Of a DNA stretch of 64,000 nucleotides, positions 8,857-16,825 are shown one piece after another (the first letter of the stretch is position 1; each line of letters begins with the position of its first letter). The notes below the pieces were generated by a model. That model made no database searches and was not told where the DNA came from. It was given only the letters and a program-made list of their open reading frames with translations. The translations under genes were made by a program, and so were the position numbers. The DNA is from Pelagibius sp964472095 (lineage in GTDB: Bacteria; Pseudomonadota; Alphaproteobacteria; Kiloniellales; Kiloniellaceae), in assembly GCA_964472095.1 (NCBI GenBank), contig CAYYIV010000015.1, positions 1-64,000 on the forward strand, written 5' to 3'.

Positions 8857-11121
8857 TCAGGCGCGGCCGACCAGCTGCGAAAACCTGCTGTGTCCGCGCA
8901 AAGGATCGAGGGCCTGGTCCAGCGGCATCCAGGCATAGAGTCGCTGGCGGAACACCGGCAGGGCGTCGAGCGAGCGTTCGAGCCAGCACAGTGCAAGATC
9001 GATCTTGCCGAGCAACGCATAGGTCCGGCTGACATTGTAGTGCACGAGATAGTCGTCAGGGCCGATGATTACGGCCCGGCTCGCCCACTCCTCGCCACGC
9101 AGGCTTTCGCCCATCTCGACGAGTATGGCGCTTCCGAAAGCCCAGGCGTCCGCATTGTCGGGATGGTTCTTGACCTCCTGCGTCGCGAGGTGAAGGCTGC
9201 GCGCAGCCGCCGACCTGAACTCCCGGTCGAAACCGACGGCCCGGTACTCTTCGGCCAGAAGCCCGGCGCAGCGATAATCGTGCGGCCGCAGCTCCGCGGC
9301 GTTCTCGAACAAGGTCAGGGCCGGCTCGCGCTGCCCGAGCAGGCGGCAGCAGCGTGCCTTGAAGAAATGCGCTTCGAACAGGGACGGCTCGAGCGCCATC
9401 GCATGATCCAGGTGGACGAGCGCTTCGGGGTAATTGCCAAGGACGTAGTGCGCAAGGCCCTTGGCGGCGTGGGCTTCGCCCAACGCCGGCGCCAGTTCGA
9501 TCGCCCGCTCACTCGTGGCGAGTATGGTTTCGGAGGTGACCGTCGGATCGTTGCCGCACAGGTTGGTGCCGCAAGTCGCTCGCGCCGCCTGCGCATGGGC
9601 ATAGAGCGGATCGATCTCCGTTGCCTTCGTGAAGAGGTCGTAGGCGATCCGCAAGCTACGCTTGTCGCAACCGCGAAGATAGAAAGCCCTGCCGAGCAGA
9701 TAGAGCTGATAGGCCTCGACGCTCGTCGTCGGGCGATCGGCCAGGCTCTCGGCCTCGCCAGGCAACAGCTTTACCCGAAGGGCGTCCGCGATATCCTTGG
9801 AAAGCTCCTCCTGCAGCACGAAGATGTCCCTGACATCGCGATCATAGCGTCGCGCCCAGATGCAGCCGGCCGTCGCGCCATCGATCAGTTGTGCGGTTAT
9901 CCTGATGCGATCGCCCAACTTGCGGACGCTGCCCTCGAGAACGTAGTTGGCCCTGAGCCTGTGTGCGGCTTCCTGCGGGGAGGGGCGCTCCCGGGCGTAG
10001 TGTGAGCCATGGTGGACCACGGTCAACAGGCCGGAGAGCTGCGACAGGTCGGTGATGACGTCCTCCGTAAGGCCCTGCGCAAAATAGTCCTGCTCAGGAT
10101 CGTCACCGATGTTGCCGAACGGCAGCACGGCAATTGAAGGTACCGCTGCCGCGTCATTGGCCTGCCAATGCCCGGCGGAGGGATGCCGGCCCCCGCCGTC
10201 GTGGTCGTCACCGGCGGTGGGGCTTCCGCCCAGCTGGCCAGCCGAATCGCCCTGCCGTCGTACCGACTCATAGATTGCGACTGTCGCCGGTTCGGGCCGG
10301 ATCCCAAGGTCCCGGGAGAGCCGGCGCCGCAGGGATTCAAAGAGCGTGAGGGCCTGGCTGCGCTCGCCGCGGTCCACGTGAATCTGCATGAGGGCGCGGC
10401 AGGCTCCTTCGTGGTGCGGGTCGAGGATCAGGAGCTGCCGGGCGACTGTGGCGGCCCGGTCGCGCTGACAAGCGGCCATCGACCGGAGAAGAGCCGCAGC
10501 CAAGGCCTCAGTCGCCAGCTGGCGGAACCTTTGCCGTTCCATCAGCAGCCACTCTTCGAATGCCGCGTCTGGAATCTCAATCCCCTCCAGAAGTTCGCCG
10601 CGATAGAGCTCGATGGCCTTGTCGGCCGCCTCCGGCGTTCCTGCGTTCAGCAATCTGTCGAACTCGATGGCGTCGACAACGACGCAGGACTCATCGAGCT
10701 TGATGATTTGCCGGTCGGCCACGACCAGGCTACGGCCAGTCGGGGAGAGTGTCCGGCGCAGATGCCAGACCGCTTGCTTCAGACTGTCGCGGGCCTGGCG
10801 GTCTCCACGATCGCCCCAAAGCATCGCTGCGATCTTGGAACGTGGACAGGGGATGCCGAGCGACGCCGCCAGATAGCCGAGCAGGGCACGCGCCTTGTGG
10901 CCGGAAATAGGGATTACCTCGTTCGCGCCGTCCAGCACGAGCATCCCGCCGAACAAGGCTATCCTGAAGCTGCCAGCCATGTTCCGACCGTTCTCGATGC
11001 CGTCCTGAGCTGGGGCGGTCGATCCGTCTGCCGATCGAATTAACGGAACTTTTCCCATTCGCGCCACCGCTGTTTTACGCGGCCCCATCATGCTCGTGCT
11101 CTCGGACACCTGCCTGTTCAC
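8857..11121 (-). CDS. BTAD-type transcriptional regulator with TolB-like domain and TPR repeats
   Basis: A 754-residue regulator. Residues 50-150 form an OmpR/SARP-like winged helix ('SGHKARALLGYLAAS', 'DSLKQAVWHLRRTL'). A BTAD helical domain follows to about residue 285 ('LILDPHHEGACRALMQIH', 'LGIRPEPATVAIYESVRR'). The middle has the TolB-like/adenylate-cyclase-associated motif 'IAVLPFGNIGDDPEQDYFAQ', and the C-terminal half carries several TPR units. No cyclase catalytic domain is visible. The family is common in rhizobia and relatives, usually with unknown targets. The start is uncertain: GTG 11121, ATG 11088-11091 and ATG 10980 are all in frame, and the DNA-binding domain begins only after the last. 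Confidence 0.82.
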   Translation of the reverse strand: MNRQVSESTSMMGPRKTAVARMGKVPLIRSADGSTAPAQDGIENGRNMAGSFRIALFGGMLVLDGANEVIPISGHKARALLGYLAASLGIPCPRSKIAAMLWGDRGDRQARDSLKQAVWHLRRTLSPTGRSLVVADRQIIKLDESCVVVDAIEFDRLLNAGTPEAADKAIELYRGELLEGIEIPDAAFEEWLLMERQRFRQLATEALAAALLRSMAACQRDRAATVARQLLILDPHHEGACRALMQIHVDRGERSQALTLFESLRRRLSRDLGIRPEPATVAIYESVRRQGDSAGQLGGSPTAGDDHDGGGRHPSAGHWQANDAAAVPSIAVLPFGNIGDDPEQDYFAQGLTEDVITDLSQLSGLLTVVHHGSHYARERPSPQEAAHRLRANYVLEGSVRKLGDRIRITAQLIDGATAGCIWARRYDRDVRDIFVLQEELSKDIADALRVKLLPGEAESLADRPTTSVEAYQLYLLGRAFYLRGCDKRSLRIAYDLFTKATEIDPLYAHAQAARATCGTNLCGNDPTVTSETILATSERAIELAPALGEAHAAKGLAHYVLGNYPEALVHLDHAMALEPSLFEAHFFKARCCRLLGQREPALTLFENAAELRPHDYRCAGLLAEEYRAVGFDREFRSAAARSLHLATQEVKNHPDNADAWAFGSAILVEMGESLRGEEWASRAVIIGPDDYLVHYNVSRTYALLGKIDLALCWLERSLDALPVFRQRLYAWMPLDQALDPLRGHSRFSQLVGRA

Positions 11122-11429
11122 AAAGGATCACCGTGATGCGCTTTTACTGGGAAGGCTATGCAGAGGTACTCCATCTGGTGACCACGTCGCGGATCCTGCC
11201 GCCGCCGATGCCTGCTCGCCACATGGAACACAGCCAGCGGAGCGGCGCCACGACCGGCCTGCGCCGTCTGTGGCGCGCGATGACGGGCGGCGTCTCACGC
11301 AGACCCACCCCATAGGTTCCCCGGCGTATCGCCGACGGCACTGTTCCAGTGTTCTTGGAATCGAGGGGCCCTGCCGTGAGGAAACGCACAGTTACCGGTC
11401 GCATTCCCGGCGCGAACACCTGGGACTGC
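11122..11429. other. Intergenic region between the BTAD regulator and the MetE-like gene
   Basis: This 308-base stretch holds the upstream region of the BTAD regulator on the minus strand and one possible small plus-strand gene, described separately. I see no RNA gene, clear hairpin terminator or repeat in it. Confidence 0.4.
11136..11315 (+). CDS. Possible small protein of 59 residues, unrecognised
   Basis: An ATG at 11136 is preceded by AAAGGA at 11121-11126, a plausible ribosome binding site, and the frame stays open for 59 codons. The peptide begins MRFYWEGYAEVLHLV and ends in a basic, proline-containing tail. It is divergent from the BTAD regulator. No family recognised, no signal peptide or membrane segment. 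In GC-rich DNA such a frame can arise by chance, so this is a weak call resting mainly on the ribosome binding site. Confidence 0.25.
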   Translation: MRFYWEGYAEVLHLVTTSRILPPPMPARHMEHSQRSGATTGLRRLWRAMTGGVSRRPTP

Positions 11430-12479
11430 CTAGACGCTCTTCGCGGCTTCTGAGAGTACTTTGAGCTTCCGCATCGCCAGGTCGCGGCCGAGGTGGCCCA
11501 AACCACAATCCGGTGCAGCGATGAGACGTTCGGGCGGCAGGTGCTTCAGCGCGGCCTTCAAGCGCTCGCGCACCTCGTTCACCGTCTCGACACGGCTGCG
11601 GGCGATGGCGATGACGCCAAGGATCACCGTGGTATCGGCGAAGCGATCGAGCAGGCTGAGGTCATTGTGACGATGCGCGTCCTCGAGCGACACGGCGTCG
11701 ATGACGGAGGCATCGATCGCCTCGGCGAGCACAAAGTAGGCATCGGGATCGGCCTTGGCGTAGTCCTCCTGATCAAGGCGGCTGGGATAGCCGCAGCAGA
11801 TGTGTAACGTCTTCACTACGTCGGCCGGTACGTCCTGCCAGCAGCGCTCGATGTGTTCAAGGCCGTAGGCGAGAGCCTCCTTCGGCTTGCGCGCGAACAG
11901 GGGTTCGTCGATCTGGATGTAGGTGCAACCGGCTGCCGCGAGAGCCAGGATCTCCTTGTTCAGCGCCTCGGCCAGGTCACGGCCCAGCGCCTCCGGATTG
12001 CCGTAAAACTCATCGGCTGTGGTATCGGCGATGGTCATGGGACCGGGCAGGGTCATCTTCACCGGGCGTTCGGTGAAGCTCTGCGCCAGTGCCCAATCGG
12101 CGGGCAGGAAGGGCGCGCGCGCCTTCACCGGGCCGCTGACCGTCGGGAGGTCGGCCTCGTAGGCGCCGCCGCGCAGGATGCGGTGGGTGAGGTGCTCGAA
12201 GTCGAAGCCCTCAAGGTGGCGGCAGTGGTAGTGCACGTAGTTCTCGCGCCGCACCTCGCCGTCAGTCGGTATATCGATACCACAGGCGATCTGGTCCTCG
12301 ATGACCTCGCGCACGCCCCCGGCGATGATCTGGCCGGCCTCGGCTCCCAGCCGTTCGATGGCGCTGACGTAGCCGCGGGTGGCGGCGCTGGAATCGATGG
12401 CGCCGGGATCGAACCAGTCGGGAATGCGCAGGCTGCGCGGTTTCGGGTAGGCCCCGATGGTGGTCGTCAGCAGCGGCAT
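11430..12479 (-). CDS. Cobalamin-independent methionine synthase II-type (MetE C-terminal domain) protein
   Basis: A 349-residue protein matching only the C-terminal, catalytic half of MetE (about 750 residues). It has 'TTTIGAYPKPRSLR' at the start, 'DIPTDGEVRRENYVHY', 'CTYIQIDEPLFARKP', 'HICCGYP' and 'AAPDCGLGHLGRD'. His, two Cys and Glu zinc ligands typical of the domain are present ('HICCG', 'PDCGLG'). Short proteins of this kind act as core methionine synthases or as methyltransferases using donors other than folate; the real donor is unknown. Together with metZ in the same window it fits methionine/methyl metabolism, but the two genes are not adjacent. Confidence 0.85.
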   Translation of the reverse strand: MPLLTTTIGAYPKPRSLRIPDWFDPGAIDSSAATRGYVSAIERLGAEAGQIIAGGVREVIEDQIACGIDIPTDGEVRRENYVHYHCRHLEGFDFEHLTHRILRGGAYEADLPTVSGPVKARAPFLPADWALAQSFTERPVKMTLPGPMTIADTTADEFYGNPEALGRDLAEALNKEILALAAAGCTYIQIDEPLFARKPKEALAYGLEHIERCWQDVPADVVKTLHICCGYPSRLDQEDYAKADPDAYFVLAEAIDASVIDAVSLEDAHRHNDLSLLDRFADTTVILGVIAIARSRVETVNEVRERLKAALKHLPPERLIAAPDCGLGHLGRDLAMRKLKVLSEAAKSV

Positions 12480-12554
12480 CGGATGTCTTCCCCCGGCGTC
12501 CCCGTCCCCACCAGAAAGCTAGCAGGGATGGCGCGCCCGGGCTATGCCGCGCTG

Positions 12555-14825
12555 CTACAACGCCTTGGTGTAGATCGCCTTGCCGTCGCCGGGGCGGTAG
12601 AAGTCGAGCAGCTCGGCCGCGAGGGTGAAGCCGGCCGCGGCGTAGAAGGCGCGGGTCGGTGCGTAGCGCTCGCTGGTCGAGGTGTCGATGTAGATGCGCT
12701 GGGCGCCGTTGCGCTTCATGGCCGCCTCGGCGCGGGCCAGGATCTGGTGGCCAAAGCCGCGACCCTGGCGGTCCGGATGCACGGCAATCCAGTAGAGGTC
12801 GTGGCTGCTGGCCGAGCCGGGGATCGGCCCGTAGCAGGCATAGCCGACCAGTGTGCCGTCCTCCTCCAGCAGCACGAACTCGTAGCCCGAGGCGCGGCCC
12901 CTGGCTACGCGCTCCTGCACCAGTTCCTCGGCGATGGCGGTCTCCTCTGCCGAGAACATGCCCGTCGCGGCAACCAGGCTGCGCACGCGCTCGCTGTCCT
13001 CCGGCTTCACCGCCTCGCGCCACAGCTGGCCCCTGGTCGCGGGCTTGCCGCTTGCGGGCTTCGGCAGACGGAGCGGGCGCTTTGCAACACCGGCGCCCTC
13101 CACCAGGCCGGTGAAGAAGTGGCGCGCGTTGACGCCCAGGGTGCGGATGCGGTAGCCGCCTTCCTGCACCACCACGGTGGGATAGCCGGCGGCGCCGATG
13201 AGGGCGCCCATGCGGTGGAAGTCGCCGGCCCGGTTCGACCAGGTGCCGGTCGGATCGCCGCGCGCGGTGTCGAGGCCGAAGGCGACCACCAGATGGGCCG
13301 GATCGTGGCGCTCGATGCGCTTCAGGGCAGTCTGCAGGGCTTCCAGGTACTGCTCCGGCGTGATGCTCTCCGGCAGCGGGATGTTGACGTTATAGCCGGC
13401 ACCCTTGCCGCGCCCGGTCTCGTTGCGGAAGCCGGTGAAGTAGGGATAGGCGAAGGCCGGGGCACCGTGGATCGACACTGTCAGCACGTCGTCGCGCTCG
13501 TAGAAGATGTCCTGCTGGCCGTTGCCGTGGTGATAGTCGACGTCCAGCATGGCAACTCTGCCGTAGTGCGACAGGAAGTTGGCGGCGATTGCCGCGTTGC
13601 TGAAGTAACAGAAGCCACCGAAGCTGCGCCGCTCGGCGTGGTGGCCGGGCGGGCGCACCAGGGCGTAGGCGAGCGGCGCGCCATTCAGCACCTCCTCCGC
13701 GGCGGTCAGCGCGCAGTCGACCGCCTGGCGCGCGGCCGGAAAGGCATTGCGGTTCAGCGGCGTGAAGGTGTCGATGCACCAGTAGCCGGCCAGCACCGAG
13801 CGCTCCTTCGGCTTGCGCTCGGGGTTGCGGATCGGAAAGACGTAGGGATAGATCGAGCGCTTCAGCGGTGCCTCGGCGCAGGCGTGCTGGATGTAGTCGA
13901 CCAGCCCGCTGTCGTGAACCTCGCGGATGAAGCGGTCGGGAAACTTGCGGGCCGGCAGGCGGCGGAAGAAGTCGGTCTTGTCGAGTTCGCCGAGGATGGC
14001 GTTCACGCGTACCGGCGCCTCCACGTAGCCGCGGTCGTGCACGTGGTGGATCTCGTGCTTGTCGTTGACCACCAGGGCGACCTGTGCCTTGCCGGCCGAA
14101 CCGGGCAGCGGCGCGGCGATCTGCTCGCTTTTCAAATGGCGCGGCGCGCGCAGGCCGTAGCCGCCTGGCTTCACCGAGGCGACCACCTGGTCCACATATT
14201 CGGGTGGGCAGATGGCGGCGTACTTGCGCTCCAGGACGGCGCGGATGATGCGGCGCAGGCGGCTGGCCGGTGGCAGGCCGTGGCGGCCGAGTCCGTCGAA
14301 CACCAGATAGGGCATGTCTGTGTCGCCGGGATTGATCGGCAGGTCGTAGGAAATTCCCTCGATCGGGAAGGCGCCGTAGCGCTCGTAGAAGGTCAGGCGC
14401 GAAGCATTCTGGCGGCGCAGCTTGGAGTCCGGGCTCTTGGCCGGGTCGTCCGGCAGGCACTCGTAGTAGAGACCGGTCGAGCCCAGGTTCTCCGCTTCCT
14501 CGCGCACCCGGTCATAGAGCGCGCCGCCGATGCCGCTGCCCGCCCGCCCGCCGGGGGCGACGGAGATCACCTCCAGGTAGGAGAAGGCGAGGTCGGGGTC
14601 GTGCAGTAGGAGGGCGACCGCCTTCACCCGGCCGCGTGCATCCTCCGCCACCAGCAGCTTGGCGACGAAGCGGTGGCGGAAGGGGTTGTCCAGCTGATCG
14701 GGCAGCTTCGCCACCTCGTCACCTGGCATGCCGGGGAACTGGACACGGATGATGGACAGCGCCTCTTCCACGGCCGAGCGGTTGGCCGGCGTGTGGCTGT
14801 CGGAGATCTTGCGTATGCGCAGCAT
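12555..14825 (-). CDS. Trifunctional fusion: GNAT acetyltransferase - HDAC/acetylpolyamine amidohydrolase - GNAT acetyltransferase
   Basis: A 756-residue protein with three catalytic-looking domains. Residues about 1-160 form a GNAT domain with the acetyl-CoA loop 'RAGSGIG' (94-100). Residues about 250-580 form a class II HDAC/APAH domain. Its general-base pair His395-His396 sits in 'RPPGHHA', zinc ligands Asp430 and His432 in 'DVDYHHGNG' and Asp519 in 'GLDTARGDP', and transition-state Tyr558 in 'QEGGY'. Residues about 600-756 form a second GNAT domain with 'RQGRGFG' (686-692). All key residues are intact, so it could both add and remove acetyl groups. It starts directly after the stop codon of the upstream ATP-grasp gene and is last in the aminomutase operon. 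The substrate is unknown; an acetylated (beta-)lysine or polyamine-like amine is the natural guess. Confidence 0.9.
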   Translation of the reverse strand: MLRIRKISDSHTPANRSAVEEALSIIRVQFPGMPGDEVAKLPDQLDNPFRHRFVAKLLVAEDARGRVKAVALLLHDPDLAFSYLEVISVAPGGRAGSGIGGALYDRVREEAENLGSTGLYYECLPDDPAKSPDSKLRRQNASRLTFYERYGAFPIEGISYDLPINPGDTDMPYLVFDGLGRHGLPPASRLRRIIRAVLERKYAAICPPEYVDQVVASVKPGGYGLRAPRHLKSEQIAAPLPGSAGKAQVALVVNDKHEIHHVHDRGYVEAPVRVNAILGELDKTDFFRRLPARKFPDRFIREVHDSGLVDYIQHACAEAPLKRSIYPYVFPIRNPERKPKERSVLAGYWCIDTFTPLNRNAFPAARQAVDCALTAAEEVLNGAPLAYALVRPPGHHAERRSFGGFCYFSNAAIAANFLSHYGRVAMLDVDYHHGNGQQDIFYERDDVLTVSIHGAPAFAYPYFTGFRNETGRGKGAGYNVNIPLPESITPEQYLEALQTALKRIERHDPAHLVVAFGLDTARGDPTGTWSNRAGDFHRMGALIGAAGYPTVVVQEGGYRIRTLGVNARHFFTGLVEGAGVAKRPLRLPKPASGKPATRGQLWREAVKPEDSERVRSLVAATGMFSAEETAIAEELVQERVARGRASGYEFVLLEEDGTLVGYACYGPIPGSASSHDLYWIAVHPDRQGRGFGHQILARAEAAMKRNGAQRIYIDTSTSERYAPTRAFYAAAGFTLAAELLDFYRPGDGKAIYTKAL

Positions 14826-15809
14826 TCAGGCGGCGACCCGTCGGCGTCCCTTGGCGGCTGCGACGATGCTGCTGATGACGGCGTCGTAGTCAAGTCCGGC
14901 CTGCGCCGCGGCGGCGACGAAGCCGGCATCGGGCGCCAGGCAGGGGTTGAGGTTGATCTCGAGGATCGTCGGCCGGCCGGCCGCGTCGACGCGGAAGTCA
15001 ACGCGGGCATAACCGGTCAGGCCAAAGAGCCGCCAGGCGGCCAGGGAAAGTTCCTGCAGCTCGGCGATCAGCGCGGCGTCGCCGGCCGGAAAGTCGAAGC
15101 TGCGCGGCGTGTTGGCGTAGACTGCGCTGTCGGTCGCCCACTTGGCTTCGTAGTCGACGATGCGCGGCCGCTCCACCGGGAAGTCGACGAAGAGAATCTC
15201 GGCGGCCGGCAGCACGATCGGGCCGGCGGCGGTCTCCAGGACCGAGAGGTTGAACTCGCGGCCTTCGACGTAGGCTTCGGCGAAGAACTGACCGCCGAAG
15301 CGCAGCTCGCGGGCGGCGATCTCCCGCCGCGCGTCGGCGGCCGGCACCACGGAGGCGGCGTCGAGCCCGAGGGAGGCGTGCTCGGTCTGCGACTTCACGA
15401 TGACGCGGGCCTCCGGCGCGAAGCCGCCGCCGTCGAGCGACCAGGCCGGCGTCGGCAGCCCGGCCGAGGCCAGCAGGCGCTTGGCGGCGGTCTTGGTTAG
15501 CGTCAGGTGATGCGCCGCGACGCCGGCGCCGGTGTAGCTGAGGCCGAAGTGGTCGAGCGCGGCCGGGGCGAGCTGAGCCAGGGCGGAGTTGCCGTCCAGC
15601 GCCTCGACCAGGTTGAACACCAGGGCCGGGCGTTCGGCGGCGAGCGCTGCCAGGACCGAGAGGTCGAGGCCGAGCTTCACGACTTCGCTGTGATAGCCGA
15701 GGCGCTGCAGTGCAGCCGTGATGGCCGCTGCCGTGACGATGGTGTCCGCCTCGTCCGGGCGATCCGCCGCTGCCCCGTGCAGGACCGGCAGATAGTTGGG
15801 CCGGGTCAT
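14826..15809 (-). CDS. D-Ala-D-Ala-ligase-like ATP-grasp ligase (second of the operon pair)
   Basis: A 327-residue ATP-grasp enzyme, which joins a carboxylate to an amine through an acyl phosphate. The N-terminal preATP-grasp domain has 'ALVFNLVEALDGNS'. The ATP-grasp part has 'LTKTAAKRLLASAGLPTP', 'EARVIVKSQTEHASLG', 'FAEAYVEGREFNLSVL', and the metal-binding end 'ARVDFRVDAAGRP' then 'LEINLNPC'. ATG 15809 overlaps the stop of the upstream paralogue by four bases (ATGA), and the stop abuts the start of the acetyltransferase/deacetylase fusion. It is not the housekeeping Ddl: it sits away from mur/fts genes and is paired with a paralogue. The amino-acid pair it joins is unknown. A longer open frame reading upstream into the neighbour is not used. 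Confidence 0.87.
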   Translation of the reverse strand: MTRPNYLPVLHGAAADRPDEADTIVTAAAITAALQRLGYHSEVVKLGLDLSVLAALAAERPALVFNLVEALDGNSALAQLAPAALDHFGLSYTGAGVAAHHLTLTKTAAKRLLASAGLPTPAWSLDGGGFAPEARVIVKSQTEHASLGLDAASVVPAADARREIAARELRFGGQFFAEAYVEGREFNLSVLETAAGPIVLPAAEILFVDFPVERPRIVDYEAKWATDSAVYANTPRSFDFPAGDAALIAELQELSLAAWRLFGLTGYARVDFRVDAAGRPTILEINLNPCLAPDAGFVAAAAQAGLDYDAVISSIVAAAKGRRRVAA

Positions 15810-16825
15810 GCCGGGATGCGCCGACGCCGCTTGGCCTGCACCAGGCCGACACCGGTGCGCAGCTTGGCCGCCTGCAGAATCTCGCCGATCAACTGCTGGT
15901 AGGGCATGCCCGCCAGCGTCGCCAGAATCGGCAGGTCCGAATGCGTCGGGTGCAGGCCGGCCAGCGGATTGACCTCGAGGAACTGCGGCACGCCGGCGGC
16001 GTCCGAGCGCAGATCGAGGCGGGCGCCGTCGCGGCAGCCCAGCGTGCGGTAGGCTGCCAGCGCGGTGGTGCCGGCGGCCCGGGCCTCCGCGTCGTCGGCC
16101 AAGCGGTACTCCACCCGCGATTCGCAGAGCTCCTTGTTCTCGAAGGAGTAGACTTCCGGCTCGGCGTTCTGCAGCAGCAGGATCTCCAGCACCGCGATGA
16201 TGCGTGCCTCGGCGCCGTTGCCGATGACGCCAACAGTGAACTCGTGGCCCGGCAGAAAGGGCTCGGCGATGGCCGGTTGGTTGAAGCGGGCGCGCAGGGA
16301 GCGCGCCGCCGACAGCAGGGCCTTTCGGTCCGCCGCCTTGGAAGCCCGCTCGCAGCCCTTGCCGGTGCCCTCTGCCAGCGGCTTCACGAAGACCGGGAAG
16401 CTGAGAGGGCAGGCCCTGGCATCGGCGTCGCTCTCGATCACAGCGAAAGGCGCCGTCGGCAGGCCGGCGTCGCGCACTAGGCGTTTGGCGACGGCCTTGT
16501 CCAGCGTGACCGAGAGGGTCAGCGGGTCGGAGAAGACGTAGGGAATGTTGTAGGCCTCGAGCAGCGCCGGCACCTGAGCCTCGCGGTTCCGCCCGGCGAC
16601 GCCCTCGCAGATGTTGAACACCAGGTCCCAGCTCTCCCCGGCGACGAGCCGGGCAGCGAGGTTGCGGATGTGGCCGATGCGCTCGACCCGGCAGCCGTTG
16701 GCTTCCAGGGCGCCGGCCAGGGCGTCGATGGTCTCCGGCGAATCGAACTCCGCCAGGGCGGCCTCCGAGAAGCCGCCGAGGACGCGGTAGTCGTCGCGCA
16801 GGTCGTAGGTCAGGCCGACACGCAT
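15806..16825 (-). CDS. D-Ala-D-Ala-ligase-like ATP-grasp ligase (first of the operon pair)
   Basis: A 339-residue ATP-grasp ligase. It has 'WDLVFNICEGVAGRNREA' in the preATP-grasp domain, 'TLDKAVAKRLVRDAGLP', the phosphate-binding loop 'FPVFVKPLAEGTGKG', 'AEPFLPGHEFTVGV', and the metal-binding end 'ARLDLRSDAAGVP' followed by 'LEVNPLAG'. Its start codon overlaps the aminomutase stop by one base (TGATG), so translation is coupled. It is clearly paralogous to the next gene: both share the 'VFN' motif and the 'K-x-x-A-K-R-L' helix. Two ligases in tandem suggest two successive amide bonds or two alternative acceptors. Substrates cannot be named from sequence. Confidence 0.87.
   Translation of the reverse strand: MRVGLTYDLRDDYRVLGGFSEAALAEFDSPETIDALAGALEANGCRVERIGHIRNLAARLVAGESWDLVFNICEGVAGRNREAQVPALLEAYNIPYVFSDPLTLSVTLDKAVAKRLVRDAGLPTAPFAVIESDADARACPLSFPVFVKPLAEGTGKGCERASKAADRKALLSAARSLRARFNQPAIAEPFLPGHEFTVGVIGNGAEARIIAVLEILLLQNAEPEVYSFENKELCESRVEYRLADDAEARAAGTTALAAYRTLGCRDGARLDLRSDAAGVPQFLEVNPLAGLHPTHSDLPILATLAGMPYQQLIGEILQAAKLRTGVGLVQAKRRRRIPA

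Noticed and set aside
14826..15809. Housekeeping D-alanine-D-alanine ligase (ddl)
   Set aside because: It is paired with a paralogue and coupled to aminomutase and acetyltransferase genes, with no mur or fts gene in the window.
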